64,000 nucleotides of DNA. Source: Nocardia sp. alder85J. GTDB taxonomy: Bacteria; Actinomycetota; Actinomycetes; Mycobacteriales; Mycobacteriaceae. Below are positions 7,453-15,757 of this stretch, piece by piece. Each line of letters begins with the position of its first letter. The stretch's first letter is position 1. The stretch spans positions 62,001 through 126,000 of the forward strand of contig NZ_JAIUCZ020000001.1 of the NCBI RefSeq assembly GCF_020176955.2, read 5' to 3'. Under the pieces are notes generated by a model. It saw only the letters and a list, made by a program, of their open reading frames with translations, was not told where the DNA came from and made no database searches. A program made the translations under genes and the position numbers.

Positions 7453-8955
7453 ATGCCATCTCAGGAAACAGCGGCGGCGACCTCGGCCGACGCCGCGATC
7501 AGCGCGGCCCCGGAGGACGTGGTGAAGCGGCTGCTGATCGACGGACAACTGGTCACCGCCGAGCAGACCTTCCCCTCGATCAATCCGGCCACCGGTGAGA
7601 TCTTCGGATACGCGCCCGACGCCTCGCTCGAACAGGCCGAGCAGGCGATCCTGGCCGCGCGCCGCGCTTTCGACACGACCGACTGGTCCACGAACGTCGC
7701 GCTGCGCCGGCGCTGCCTGGAGCAGTTGTACGCGGCGTTGCGCGCCGACGTGGAGGAGCTGCGGGAGCTGACCATCACCGAGGTCGGCGCCACGGTGGTG
7801 CTCACCAAGGGCAATCAGCTGGAGATCCCGCTCGAGATCGTCCGCTACTACGCGGAACTGCTGAAGACCTATTCCTTCACCGAGGATCTCGGCGTCGTGG
7901 ACGTGCGCGGCACCGCGCACCACCGCTGGCTGGAGAAGGAGCCCGCGGGTGTGGTCGCCGCGATCGCGGCCTACAACTACCCGCATCAACTCGCGCTGGC
8001 GAAGCTGGCCCCGGCGCTGGCGGCCGGCTGCACGGTGGTGCTCAAGGGCGCCCCCGACACCCCGCTGTCCACGCTGGCGCTGGGCGAGATCATCGCGAAG
8101 ACCGATATCCCCGCGGGTGTGGTGAACGTGCTGGGCGGCACCGAGGTCGCCGTGGGCGAGCTGCTGACCACGCATCCGGCCGTCGACGCGGTCACCTTCA
8201 CCGGCTCCACCCCGGTGGGCCGCAAGATCATGGCGGCGGCCAGCGATACCCTCAAGCGGGTGTTCCTGGAACTGGGTGGCAAGTCCGCGGCGATCGTGCT
8301 CGACGACGCCGACTTCAAGCAGGCCGCGCAGTTCGTCGGCTTCTCCATCGTCACGCACGCCGGCCAGGGTTGCGCGCTGACCAGCCGCATGCTGGTGCCG
8401 CGGCAGCATCACGACGAGATCGTGGAGCTGGTCAAGGCCAACTTCGGCATGGTCCGCTACGGCGACCCGCACAACCCGAAGACCTACATGGGCCCGCTGA
8501 TCAGCGAGCGGCAGCGCGACAAGGTCGACGGCCTGGTGCAGCGCGCGGTCGCCGCTGGCGCCACGCTGGCCTTCGGCGGCGAGAAGGTCGACCCCGGCTT
8601 CTTCTACCAGCCGACGCTGCTCGCGAATGTCCATCCCGACAGCGAGATCGCGCAGGAGGAGGTGTTCGGCCCGGTGCTGGCCGTCATCCCCTTCGATGAC
8701 GACGACGAGGCCGTGGCGATCGCCAACAATTCGCAGTACGGCCTGTCCGGCGGGGTGTTCTCCGGCGATCAGGAGCGGGCGAAGGCGGTGGCCCGGCGCA
8801 TCCGCACCGGCACGTTCAGTATCAACGGCGGCAACTACTTCTCCGCCGACGTGCCCTTCGGCGGTTTCAAGCAGTCCGGCATCGGCCGCGAGAGCGGTGT
8901 GGCCGGTATGGAAGAGTTCCTGGAGATCAAGGCGCTGGCGGAGGTGGCCCGATAA
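7453..8955 (+). CDS. NAD(P)-dependent aldehyde dehydrogenase, 500 aa
   Basis: Full-length ALDH superfamily protein with the expected blocks in order: AAYNYPHQLAL (Asn of the oxyanion site), the cofactor loop FTGSTPVGRKI, LELGGKSAA with the general-base Glu, HAGQGCALTSR with the nucleophilic Cys, and EEVFGPVLAVIPF near the C-terminus. It has a strong ribosome site and heads the rightward operon; its stop overlaps the next ATG (TAATG). In context it would oxidise the aldehyde produced by the P450/dehydrogenase genes encoded divergently, making an acid for the CoA-transferase that follows. The N-terminal 20 residues are low in complexity and less certain. Confidence 0.95.
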   Translation: MPSQETAAATSADAAISAAPEDVVKRLLIDGQLVTAEQTFPSINPATGEIFGYAPDASLEQAEQAILAARRAFDTTDWSTNVALRRRCLEQLYAALRADVEELRELTITEVGATVVLTKGNQLEIPLEIVRYYAELLKTYSFTEDLGVVDVRGTAHHRWLEKEPAGVVAAIAAYNYPHQLALAKLAPALAAGCTVVLKGAPDTPLSTLALGEIIAKTDIPAGVVNVLGGTEVAVGELLTTHPAVDAVTFTGSTPVGRKIMAAASDTLKRVFLELGGKSAAIVLDDADFKQAAQFVGFSIVTHAGQGCALTSRMLVPRQHHDEIVELVKANFGMVRYGDPHNPKTYMGPLISERQRDKVDGLVQRAVAAGATLAFGGEKVDPGFFYQPTLLANVHPDSEIAQEEVFGPVLAVIPFDDDDEAVAIANNSQYGLSGGVFSGDQERAKAVARRIRTGTFSINGGNYFSADVPFGGFKQSGIGRESGVAGMEEFLEIKALAEVAR

Positions 8956-10187
8956 TGACCGAGAACGAGCAGCCGGAGCGTAGCGGCCCGCTGGCGGGCA
9001 TCCGTGTCCTCGAGGTCGCGATGTACGGCTTCGTGCCGTCGGCCGGTGCGGTGCTGTCGGACTGGGGTGCCGACGTCATCAAGGTCGAGCACGCGGTGAC
9101 CGGTGATCCGCAGCGCGGCCTGCGGCAGATCGGCAAGTTCAAGGTGGAGGGCGACCCGAACCCGAACGTCGAGCACGCCAACCGCGGCAAGCGCAGCATC
9201 GGCATCGACATGTCCAATCCCGAGGGACAGGCGGTGATCCACGAGCTGGCGAAGACCGCGGACGTGTTCCTCACCAGCTTCCTGCCCGCACACCGCACCA
9301 AGTTCCACATCGATGTCGACGACATTCGCGCGGTCAACCCGAAGATCGTCTACGCCCGGGGCAGTGCGCTGGGCCCGCGCGGCGCCGAGTCCGGCAAGGG
9401 CGGCTTCGACATGACCGCGTACTGGTGCCGCGGCTCGGTCGCGGCCACCATCACGCCGCCGAATGTGGACGGCATGATCAACCCGCCCGGACCGGCCTTC
9501 GGCGACACCATCTCCGGCACCAACCTGGCCGGCGGGATCGCGGCGGCGCTGCTGAAGCGGGAGCGCACCGGCGAGCCGTCGGTGGTGGACGTGTCGCTGC
9601 TGTCCAGCGGCCTGTGGTCGATGGGCCACACCATCGCGCTGTCGGCCTATGTGAAGGAGCCGTTGCAGGCCCCGCCGGTGGGATCCCACGGCGCGCCGAC
9701 CAACCCGCTGTCCGGGCTGTACGCCACCAAGGACGGCCGCTACCTGTCGTTCGTCATGTTGCAGCCCACCAAGTTCTGGGGTGACGTGGCCCGCCACATC
9801 GACCGCCCGGAACTGGCCGACGATCCGCGCTTCGCCACCGCGGCCTCGATCGCCGAGCACACCGAGGAGGGCGTGGCGATCCTGCGCGAGGCCATCGGCT
9901 CCCGCACCCTCGCGGAGTGGACCGAGAAGCTCGCCACCCTGTCCGGGCCCTGGGCGCCGGTGCAGGACGCGTTGCAGGCCGTCGACGATCCGCAGGTGCG
10001 GGCCAACGAATTCGTCCGGCAGGCAGGCGATCTGACCCTCGTCGCCAGCCCGGTGCAGTTCGATGTCACCGCGCCGGACCTGCGCCCCGGACCGGAGTTC
10101 GCCGCCCAGACCGAGGAGGTCCTGCTGGAACTCGGTCTGGACTGGGACCGCATCATCGCCCTCAAGACAGCGGGCGCGATCACCTAA
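8955..10187 (+). CDS. Class III CoA-transferase (CaiB/BaiF family), 410 aa
   Basis: The sequence opens with the family hallmark LAGIRVLEVAMYGFVPSAGA followed by LSDWGADVIKVEH. The catalytic aspartate is present as Asp152 in GGFDMTAYW. Such enzymes move CoA between carboxylic acids through an aspartyl-CoA anhydride. Placed directly after the aldehyde dehydrogenase with a 1-base overlap and before two thiolase-fold genes, it should activate the acid made by ALDH so that carbon-carbon cleavage can follow. Compare the CoA-transferase at 50589-51779, where the equivalent aspartate position is alanine. Confidence 0.93.
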   Translation: MTENEQPERSGPLAGIRVLEVAMYGFVPSAGAVLSDWGADVIKVEHAVTGDPQRGLRQIGKFKVEGDPNPNVEHANRGKRSIGIDMSNPEGQAVIHELAKTADVFLTSFLPAHRTKFHIDVDDIRAVNPKIVYARGSALGPRGAESGKGGFDMTAYWCRGSVAATITPPNVDGMINPPGPAFGDTISGTNLAGGIAAALLKRERTGEPSVVDVSLLSSGLWSMGHTIALSAYVKEPLQAPPVGSHGAPTNPLSGLYATKDGRYLSFVMLQPTKFWGDVARHIDRPELADDPRFATAASIAEHTEEGVAILREAIGSRTLAEWTEKLATLSGPWAPVQDALQAVDDPQVRANEFVRQAGDLTLVASPVQFDVTAPDLRPGPEFAAQTEEVLLELGLDWDRIIALKTAGAIT

Positions 10188-10206
10188 TGCCGCTGGAGAA
10201 GTCGCC

Positions 10207-11376
10207 ATGCCGTACATCGCTTCGATAGGTACCTATCTGCCCTGCTGGGGCGCCTCGCACGCGCGCGTGCTCGGTGACGACGAGGATGCCATCACCCTCG
10301 CCGTCGAGGCCGGGCGCGCCGCGCTGGCCGGCGCCACGGTGGAAAGGGTCGTGCTGGTCAGCCGGGATCTGCCGCTGCTGGAGAGCAGCAATGCGGCGGT
10401 CCTGCTGGCCGGACTCGGCCTGGATCCGGAACTGGAGGTGACCGAGCGGCTCGGCGGCGCGCCCGCCACGCTCGACGCGCTCAGTTCCGCCCGTCCCCGC
10501 ACCCTGATCATCGGGGTGGACACCGAGCCGGCCGGAGCCGCGGCCGCGCTGGTGGGGGAGCGGGGACTCCAGGTGCGCACGGCCGCGCGGATCGCGCGCA
10601 GCCTGCCGGTGCGCACCCGCAACGCGGTCGGTATCCACGATTACGGCGATCCGCGACTGCTGCACGAGCGCGGCCTGCTGGCCTCGCTGACGGCGGCCTG
10701 GGTCGACACCCCCGCGGCGGTCGCGGGGGTGGACCATCGGGAGGCCGAGGCGCTGTGCGTCGGCGAGCCGGCCCGGCTGCCCACCCTGGGCGCCGGCGCC
10801 GGACTGTTCGCGCTCGCCGCGATGGCCGAATGGGGTCAGACCGGTCTGCTGGCCGGTATCGAGCAGGCCAGCCTCTCCGGGGTGACCGTCGCCGACGGCG
10901 TCGCCGCGGTGCATCGGCACGAACCGGCCGCGCGCACGGTCCCCGAGGGATATGTGGTGCCCGGCGGCGACATCCCGATCTCGCTGGCCGCCTACGAGCG
11001 GGCATTCGAGGCGAAGGTGCGCTGGGAGGCCGGAAAGCATTCCGGCAGTGACGAATTGGACTTCCCGCCGCGCTACCGGGTGGGCGACGACGGCACCTTG
11101 AGCACCGACTACACGCTGGTGCCGTTGCCGCGCACCGGAACCGTGTACACCGGTGTCACCGTGCAGGTTCCGGTCCCCGGGCTGCGCAGCCCGTACTCGC
11201 TGGTCATCGTCGAACTCGACGAGGTCGGCGTGCGGGCGCTGGTGAAGGTGACCGGCGCCGATCCGGGCGTGGTCGGCATCGGCGACCGCGGCCGGATGGT
11301 GTTGCGGCGGGTCGCGATTCGTTCCGGTGTGCCCGACTACGGTTACGCCTTCGAGCCTCTGGAGGGTGTGTCTTGA
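10207..11376 (+). CDS. HMG-CoA synthase-like/OB-fold protein, 389 aa
   Basis: The first 260 residues resemble the degenerate HMG-CoA-synthase-like (thiolase-fold) proteins that partner lipid-transfer thiolases: MPYIASIGTYLPCWG at the start, then alternating beta strands and Ala-rich helices. No nucleophilic Cys is seen in the expected region. Residues from about 270 on (DFPPRYRVGDDG, VTVQVPVPGLRSPYSLVIVEL, VGIGDRGRMVLRRV) match a DUF35-type OB fold without the zinc-ribbon cysteines. Proteins of this type usually form complexes with the thiolase encoded next, which here overlaps by 4 bases. A scaffolding or acyl-channel role is inferred. The start is the ATG at 10207; a frame opening further upstream would overlap the CoA-transferase. 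Confidence 0.8.
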   Translation: MPYIASIGTYLPCWGASHARVLGDDEDAITLAVEAGRAALAGATVERVVLVSRDLPLLESSNAAVLLAGLGLDPELEVTERLGGAPATLDALSSARPRTLIIGVDTEPAGAAAALVGERGLQVRTAARIARSLPVRTRNAVGIHDYGDPRLLHERGLLASLTAAWVDTPAAVAGVDHREAEALCVGEPARLPTLGAGAGLFALAAMAEWGQTGLLAGIEQASLSGVTVADGVAAVHRHEPAARTVPEGYVVPGGDIPISLAAYERAFEAKVRWEAGKHSGSDELDFPPRYRVGDDGTLSTDYTLVPLPRTGTVYTGVTVQVPVPGLRSPYSLVIVELDEVGVRALVKVTGADPGVVGIGDRGRMVLRRVAIRSGVPDYGYAFEPLEGVS

Positions 11377-12536
11377 GAAGAGTCGCCATCGTCGGCGCCG
11401 GGATGACGCCGTTCGCCGAGCATTTCGCGCTCGGCATCAAGGATCTGCTGCCGATGGCGTACGCCGAGTGCGCGGGCAGCGTCGACAAGGGCCTGCGCAA
11501 GTCGGACGTGCAGGCGGCCTGGTTCGGGGCCATGGGCACCACCGACGGATTCCCCTCCGGCAACCTCGCGGATACCCTGGGGCTGCCCGACATTCCCGTC
11601 ACCCGCATCGAGAACTCCTGTGCCACCGGCAACGACGCGATCCGCAATGCCCTGTTCGGTATCGCCTCCGGCGCTTTCGACGTGGCGCTGGTGGTGGGTG
11701 CGGACAAGGTCCGCGAATCCCCGTCGAAGAACCTGATGTGGGAGTGGGAGGCGATGACCCGCGACCAGGCCTGGGACTACCCGCTGGGCCTGATCGCCCC
11801 CGCCGGCTTCGCCATGCACGTGGCCCGGTACCTGCACGAGTCGCCTGCCACCCGTGAGCACACGGCCATGGTGGCGGTGAAGAACCACCGGCACGGCGCC
11901 CGGAACCCGAAGGCGCGCTTGCGTTTCGAGGTCACCCTCGAACAGGTGCTGAATGCCCCGACCGTGGTCAGCCCGTTCGGCCGCTTCGACTGCGCCCCGC
12001 AGAGCGACGGCGCCGCCGCCGTGCTGCTGGCCGCCTCGGACGTCGTCGACCGCTACACCGATCGCCCGGTCTGGGTGCGAGGGGTCGGGCTCGGCCTGGA
12101 TTCGGTGATGCACCAGCACAAGCGGGACATGACCACCTTCCCGGCGACGGTCCGCGCCGCCAGGCAGGCGTTCTCGATGGCCGGGCTCACCCCCGGCGAT
12201 ATCGACGTCGCCGAGGTCCACGACTATTTCACCGGTATCGAGCTGATGAGCTACGAGGATCTCGGCTTCGCCGAGCGCTTCGAGGGCTACAAGCTCCTGG
12301 AGGCCGGCGTCACCTCCGTCGGCGGCGCCCTCCCGGTCAACCCCAGCGGCGGCCTGAAGACCAAGGGCCACCCGCCGGGGGCCACCGGCGTCGCCCAGTG
12401 CGTGGAACTGTTCCAGCAGCTGCGCGGCGAGGCCGTCAACCAGGTGGACGGCGCCCGAATCGGCCTGGCCCACAACCTCGGTGGCCCCACCGCGGTATCG
12501 GCCGTGACCCTGCTGTCCGGTCCGGGGACGCTGTAG
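11373..12536 (+). CDS. Thiolase / acetyl-CoA acetyltransferase (SCP2 lipid-transfer type), 387 aa
   Basis: Thiolase fold with a probable nucleophile Cys83 in IENSCATG, HDYFTG with His283, and the C-terminal KGHPPGATG with His333. Unlike the fusion protein at 1456-3120, it keeps the Cys and His pair, so beta-ketothiolysis is more likely than retro-aldol cleavage. The start is a TTG at 11373 overlapping the stop of the preceding gene, with GGAGGGTGTG as ribosome site. It closes the ALDH-CoA transferase-OB protein-thiolase operon. The 314 bases to the next gene hold a hairpin (12613-12642) and no convincing gene. Confidence 0.9.
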   Translation: MRRVAIVGAGMTPFAEHFALGIKDLLPMAYAECAGSVDKGLRKSDVQAAWFGAMGTTDGFPSGNLADTLGLPDIPVTRIENSCATGNDAIRNALFGIASGAFDVALVVGADKVRESPSKNLMWEWEAMTRDQAWDYPLGLIAPAGFAMHVARYLHESPATREHTAMVAVKNHRHGARNPKARLRFEVTLEQVLNAPTVVSPFGRFDCAPQSDGAAAVLLAASDVVDRYTDRPVWVRGVGLGLDSVMHQHKRDMTTFPATVRAARQAFSMAGLTPGDIDVAEVHDYFTGIELMSYEDLGFAERFEGYKLLEAGVTSVGGALPVNPSGGLKTKGHPPGATGVAQCVELFQQLRGEAVNQVDGARIGLAHNLGGPTAVSAVTLLSGPGTL

Positions 12537-12612
12537 CGGGCCCTGCTGTGGCACACCGGCGTCGCGTCGTGCGCGGCACTGCCGACGGACAATCGCACGG
12601 TGTCGGTGGCCC

Positions 12613-12642
12613 GGCCGATCGGACTTCGCGATCGGATCGGCC
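12613..12642. terminator. Hairpin downstream of the thiolase operon
   Basis: GGCCGATC at 12613-12620 pairs with GATCGGCC at 12635-12642; the 14-base loop can form further CGATCG pairing. There is no T-run. It lies 77 bases after the thiolase stop and is the only clear secondary structure in the 12537-12850 gap, so it may end the rightward operon. Confidence 0.4.
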
Positions 12643-12850
12643 TCGGGACCGTCCGCCAGCGGCCGGGGCGTGAAGTCGGAACAGCCGGAAATGCCCTGGT
12701 GAAAGGCTCGTGAACAGCTGATTCGCCCGCCGGGCAAACCTGCCGGTCGATCGGTTGCGGGCATGTACGGGCCATTTCCGGGGCTGGACGCCCGGATTCG
12801 GATCGGACACAATCGGGCGGTTCGGACGTGTGTACGCAGGATGGTGTGAA

Positions 12851-14425
12851 GTGTCGGGCAACCGGCGGGCGCGCAACGAGAAGGCGCGAGGATTCGACCG
12901 CCGCCGGTTTCTCGGGATGAGTGCGGTGGCCGGTGTGTCGGCGCTGGCCGCGTCCTCGGCGGCGGTCGGTGCGCCGGTGGCGCATCCGCATGTGCTGACC
13001 ACCGGTGGCGTGGTGCGTGGCCGGTCGGAGGGGGATGTCGCGGTCTTCCGGGGGATTCCGTTCGCGGCGGCCCCGGTGGGGGAGTTGCGGTTCCAGGCGC
13101 CGGTCGCCCATCCGGGCTGGCCGGGTGTCCGCGACGCCGGGCAGTTCGGCCCGCCACCGCCGCCGGTGGCCGCGAGCGTGCAGAACGTCGCCGCGAATGC
13201 CGGTGCGGCGGGCGACGAATGGCTCACCGTCAACGTGTGGTCGCCGGATCTGCGGGCCCGCGGGTTGCCGGTGCTGGTCTGGATCTACGGCGGGGCCTGG
13301 TCCGGCGGCGCGGCCAGCCTGCCCGGCTACGACGGGCGGCGGCTGGCCGAGCGCGGCGCCGTGGTGGTCGGCATCAACTACCGGGTCGGCGCGGAGGGCT
13401 TCCTGCAACTGGCCGGGGCCCCGGCCAATCGAGGCCTGCTCGATCAGGTGGCCGGACTGCGCTGGGTGCGCGACAACATCGCGGCCTTCGGCGGCGATCC
13501 GCGGCGGGTCACGGTGTTCGGGCAGTCGGCGGGGGCCGGATCGATCGCCTGCCTGCTGGCGATGCCGTCCGCGGCGGGCCTGTTCCACGGCGCCATCTGC
13601 CAGAGCGTGCCCCTGTCCTCGCAGCGGCCGGAGCTGGCCCGCGATATCGCCGACGTGCTCACGGCCCGGCTGGGCCGCCGGGCGACCGCCGCGGAGCTGC
13701 GGGACCTGCCACCGGCCGCACTCGGCGCGGGGGTGTGGGCGGCGGCCCGCGACGGCGCCGCGAACCGGCTGCGCTGGGGGCCGGGGGTGGCGGTGACGGT
13801 CTTCCATCCCGTGGTGGACGGCGTGGTGCTGCCCGAGGCGCCGCATCACGCGCTGGCGCGCGGCGTGAGCCGGGAGGTGCCGCTGATCGTCGGCCACACC
13901 CGCGACGAGTACCGGGTGTACCTGGCCGGGGCCACTCGGATCGCCGCCGCGCGCACCGACGAACTGCTGCGGCAGCTGGCACCGGTGCCCGACGGCGCGC
14001 GGGCATACCGGGCCGCCTACCCGGGCGTCGGCGACGGGCAACTCTACGAGATCGTGCAGTCGGACTTCTACTATCGGATGCCGAGCCTGTTCCTGGCCCG
14101 CGCGCACGCGCGCGGCGGCGGCACGTCCTATCTGTACGAATTCCGCTACGGGCGGCCCGCGTCCGGCGCCGGGCACGGGGCCGAGGTGCCGCTGGTCTTC
14201 GGCACCGGCCGACCGGATCCCGGCACGTCGGCACTCGGCGAGCAATTACGGGATGCCTGGATCTCCTTCGCCGCGAACGGATCTCCTGGCTGGGTCAGCT
14301 ACGGGCCGGAGTCGGAGCAGACCCGGCTGTTCGATATCGTGTCCGGCACCGGCCGCTATCCCGAGCAAGCCTCGGCCCGAATCTGGGCGAACCACCCGTT
14401 CGACCCGGTGGCAGCGCCCGCGTGA
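12851..14425 (+). CDS. Secreted type B carboxylesterase, 524 aa
   Basis: Type B carboxylesterase: an early FRGIPFAAAPVGELRF block, NVWSP, WIYGGAW (oxyanion hole), a nucleophile elbow GQSAGAGS and the following LLAMPSAAGLF segment. The N-terminus carries a twin-arginine signal, with RRRFLGM and a hydrophobic stretch ending AASSAAVGA, so export through Tat is expected. The start was set at the GTG at 12851, just before the basic region; an upstream ATG adds 32 residues that do not look like a leader. The enzyme could release acids or phenols from esters outside the cell, which fits the aromatic-acid genes that follow. Confidence 0.85.
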   Translation: MSGNRRARNEKARGFDRRRFLGMSAVAGVSALAASSAAVGAPVAHPHVLTTGGVVRGRSEGDVAVFRGIPFAAAPVGELRFQAPVAHPGWPGVRDAGQFGPPPPPVAASVQNVAANAGAAGDEWLTVNVWSPDLRARGLPVLVWIYGGAWSGGAASLPGYDGRRLAERGAVVVGINYRVGAEGFLQLAGAPANRGLLDQVAGLRWVRDNIAAFGGDPRRVTVFGQSAGAGSIACLLAMPSAAGLFHGAICQSVPLSSQRPELARDIADVLTARLGRRATAAELRDLPPAALGAGVWAAARDGAANRLRWGPGVAVTVFHPVVDGVVLPEAPHHALARGVSREVPLIVGHTRDEYRVYLAGATRIAAARTDELLRQLAPVPDGARAYRAAYPGVGDGQLYEIVQSDFYYRMPSLFLARAHARGGGTSYLYEFRYGRPASGAGHGAEVPLVFGTGRPDPGTSALGEQLRDAWISFAANGSPGWVSYGPESEQTRLFDIVSGTGRYPEQASARIWANHPFDPVAAPA

Positions 14426-14480
14426 TCGTCCCGGTGTCACATACCGGTGTGACGCGCGGCACCCCGGCTATGGCCGGGTG

Positions 14481-14520
14481 AATTGTTGCCAAAAAATTTG
14501 GCATAATTTCCAACAAAACA
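14481..14520 (+). promoter_or_regulatory. Probable autoregulatory operator of the GntR gene
   Basis: Upstream of the GntR start lies AATTGTTG (14481-14488), which repeats the first eight bases of the palindrome at 15643-15656. It overlaps a perfect inverted repeat GCCAAA-AAA-TTTGGC at 14488-14502, and CAACAA at 14511-14516 mirrors the initial TTGTTG. This AT-rich patch is unusual for the window and fits an operator for the adjacent regulator. Confidence 0.5.
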
Positions 14521-14543
14521 CGATCGTGGGGAGCGCCAGGACG

Positions 14544-15206
14544 GTGTCGGTGTCGGATATTCGCGAGTTGCAACGCGGGACGCAGGGCAAGGCCATTGCC
14601 GCCGAACGACTTCGCCGTGCCATCCGCGCGGGTGAGGTGGCTCCCGGGCAGCGCCTGGTGGAGGCCGAACTGGTCGAGCAGTTCGGGGTCACCCGGGGCA
14701 GCGTGCGCTCCGCGATCGACGAACTGACCGCCGAGGGCCTGATCGAGCGTATCCACAACCGGGGTGCGCGGGTGCGGTCGGTGTCGCGGCGGCAGGCCGT
14801 GGAGATCCTGGAATGCCGCAAGGTGCTGGAGGGCCTCATCGCGGCCAAGGCCGCCGAGCGCGTGACCCCCGCCGACGTGGAGCGCCTGCGCGACTATTCC
14901 GACCGCCTGACGACCGCCGTCCGCGACGGCGAGCCGCTGAAGTACTCCAGCCTCAATCACGAACTGCACGCGGTACTGCGCGAGATCGCCGGACAGGACA
15001 CCGCGTCGGACCTCATCGGCCGTCTCAACGCCCAGATCGTGCGGCACCAGTTCCAGGTGGCCCTGCTCCCGGGCCGCCCCCAGGTCTCGCTCGGCGAACA
15101 CCTCGCCGTGGTCGACGCCGTGATCGCCGGTGACGCCCCCGCCGCCGAGCGCGCGATGCGCGACCACCTGGACAGCGTCATCGTGGCCCTCGCTCGATTC
15201 GACTGA
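14544..15206 (+). CDS. GntR family regulator, FCD type, 220 aa
   Basis: An N-terminal winged helix-turn-helix (AAERLRRAIRAGEVAPGQRL, VEQFGVTRGSVRSAIDEL, then EGLIERIHNRGARVR) is followed by an all-helical FCD effector domain from about residue 85. The FCD metal/ligand residues are plausible in SLNHELHAVL and LGEHLAVVDAVIAGD. FCD GntR proteins typically sense organic acids or aromatic intermediates and repress their own catabolic operons. GTG starts at 14544 and 14550 are both possible. The gene is transcribed toward the aromatic-acid-like genes, and related palindromes precede those units, so it is the likely local repressor. Confidence 0.88.
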   Translation: MSVSDIRELQRGTQGKAIAAERLRRAIRAGEVAPGQRLVEAELVEQFGVTRGSVRSAIDELTAEGLIERIHNRGARVRSVSRRQAVEILECRKVLEGLIAAKAAERVTPADVERLRDYSDRLTTAVRDGEPLKYSSLNHELHAVLREIAGQDTASDLIGRLNAQIVRHQFQVALLPGRPQVSLGEHLAVVDAVIAGDAPAAERAMRDHLDSVIVALARFD

Positions 15207-15361
15207 GCTGCAAGGTGTCCGGCCTATCGGACGGGCGCCGGCGGCGCGCGGTTCAGGGCGGTTGTCCGGGCATTCGTGTCCGGGTGTGGCAATCGGTCAC
15301 GCTGCTCGTGGTTCGATGCCGCCGCGCGGATTCGGTCGCGACAGTCGCGGTGGAAGCCCGT

Positions 15362-15560
15362 CGACGTGACCGTGCCCGACCGACGTGACCGTGCCCGACC
15401 GACGTGATCGTGTCCGACCGATGTGATCGTGCTCATCGACGTGACCGTGTTCATCGACGTGACCGTGTCCATTGATGTGACCGTGTCCATCGACGTGACC
15501 GTGCCCGTCGACGTGACCGTGTCCGACCGACGTGACCGTGCCCGTCGACGTGACCGCGCC
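15362..15560. repeat. Array of about ten 18/19-bp direct repeats
   Basis: The unit CGACGTGACCGTGYCCRWC occurs about ten times head to tail, with unit lengths switching between 18 and 19 bases and a few substitutions (TGATGTGACC, CGATGTGATC, CGACGTGACCGCGCC at the end). There are no unique spacers, so this is a minisatellite and not a CRISPR array. It fills the gap between the GntR gene (stop 15206) and the operator at 15643. Translated on the minus strand it gives a His-Val-Asp-Gly-rich string, but the mixed 18/19 period breaks any single frame. Confidence 0.85.
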
Positions 15561-15642
15561 TACCGCGCGACCGTGCCGCCGAGCACGTGGCAGCCCACGT
15601 CCATCGGGTCGGTGCAGTGCCGGTGGTGTCGTTCTCCGACGA

Positions 15643-15656
15643 AATTGTTGACAATT
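15643..15656. promoter_or_regulatory. Palindrome AATTGT-TG-ACAATT, probable GntR operator
   Basis: A 14-base site with perfect AATTGT/ACAATT arms. It is the reverse complement (over 12 bases) of the site upstream of the MFS gene at 19639. Operators of FCD GntR proteins commonly have TTGT..ACAA arms. It lies about 100 bases upstream of the DUF1932 dehydrogenase. Confidence 0.6.
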
Positions 15657-15757
15657 CTGCGCACACGCGCCTACGGTCGTTGGCGGAGGTGACGCACGCG
15701 GCGTGCGTCCCGGTCGCTCACCGGTGACCGGAGGTGATGACGAGTCGAGGTGATCCA

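Noticed and set aside
8835..10217. 460-codon minus-strand open frame
   Set aside because: Complement of the CoA-transferase gene in high-GC DNA; no recognisable domain.
15362..15560. CRISPR array
   Set aside because: Units are contiguous with no unique spacers, and no cas genes are present.
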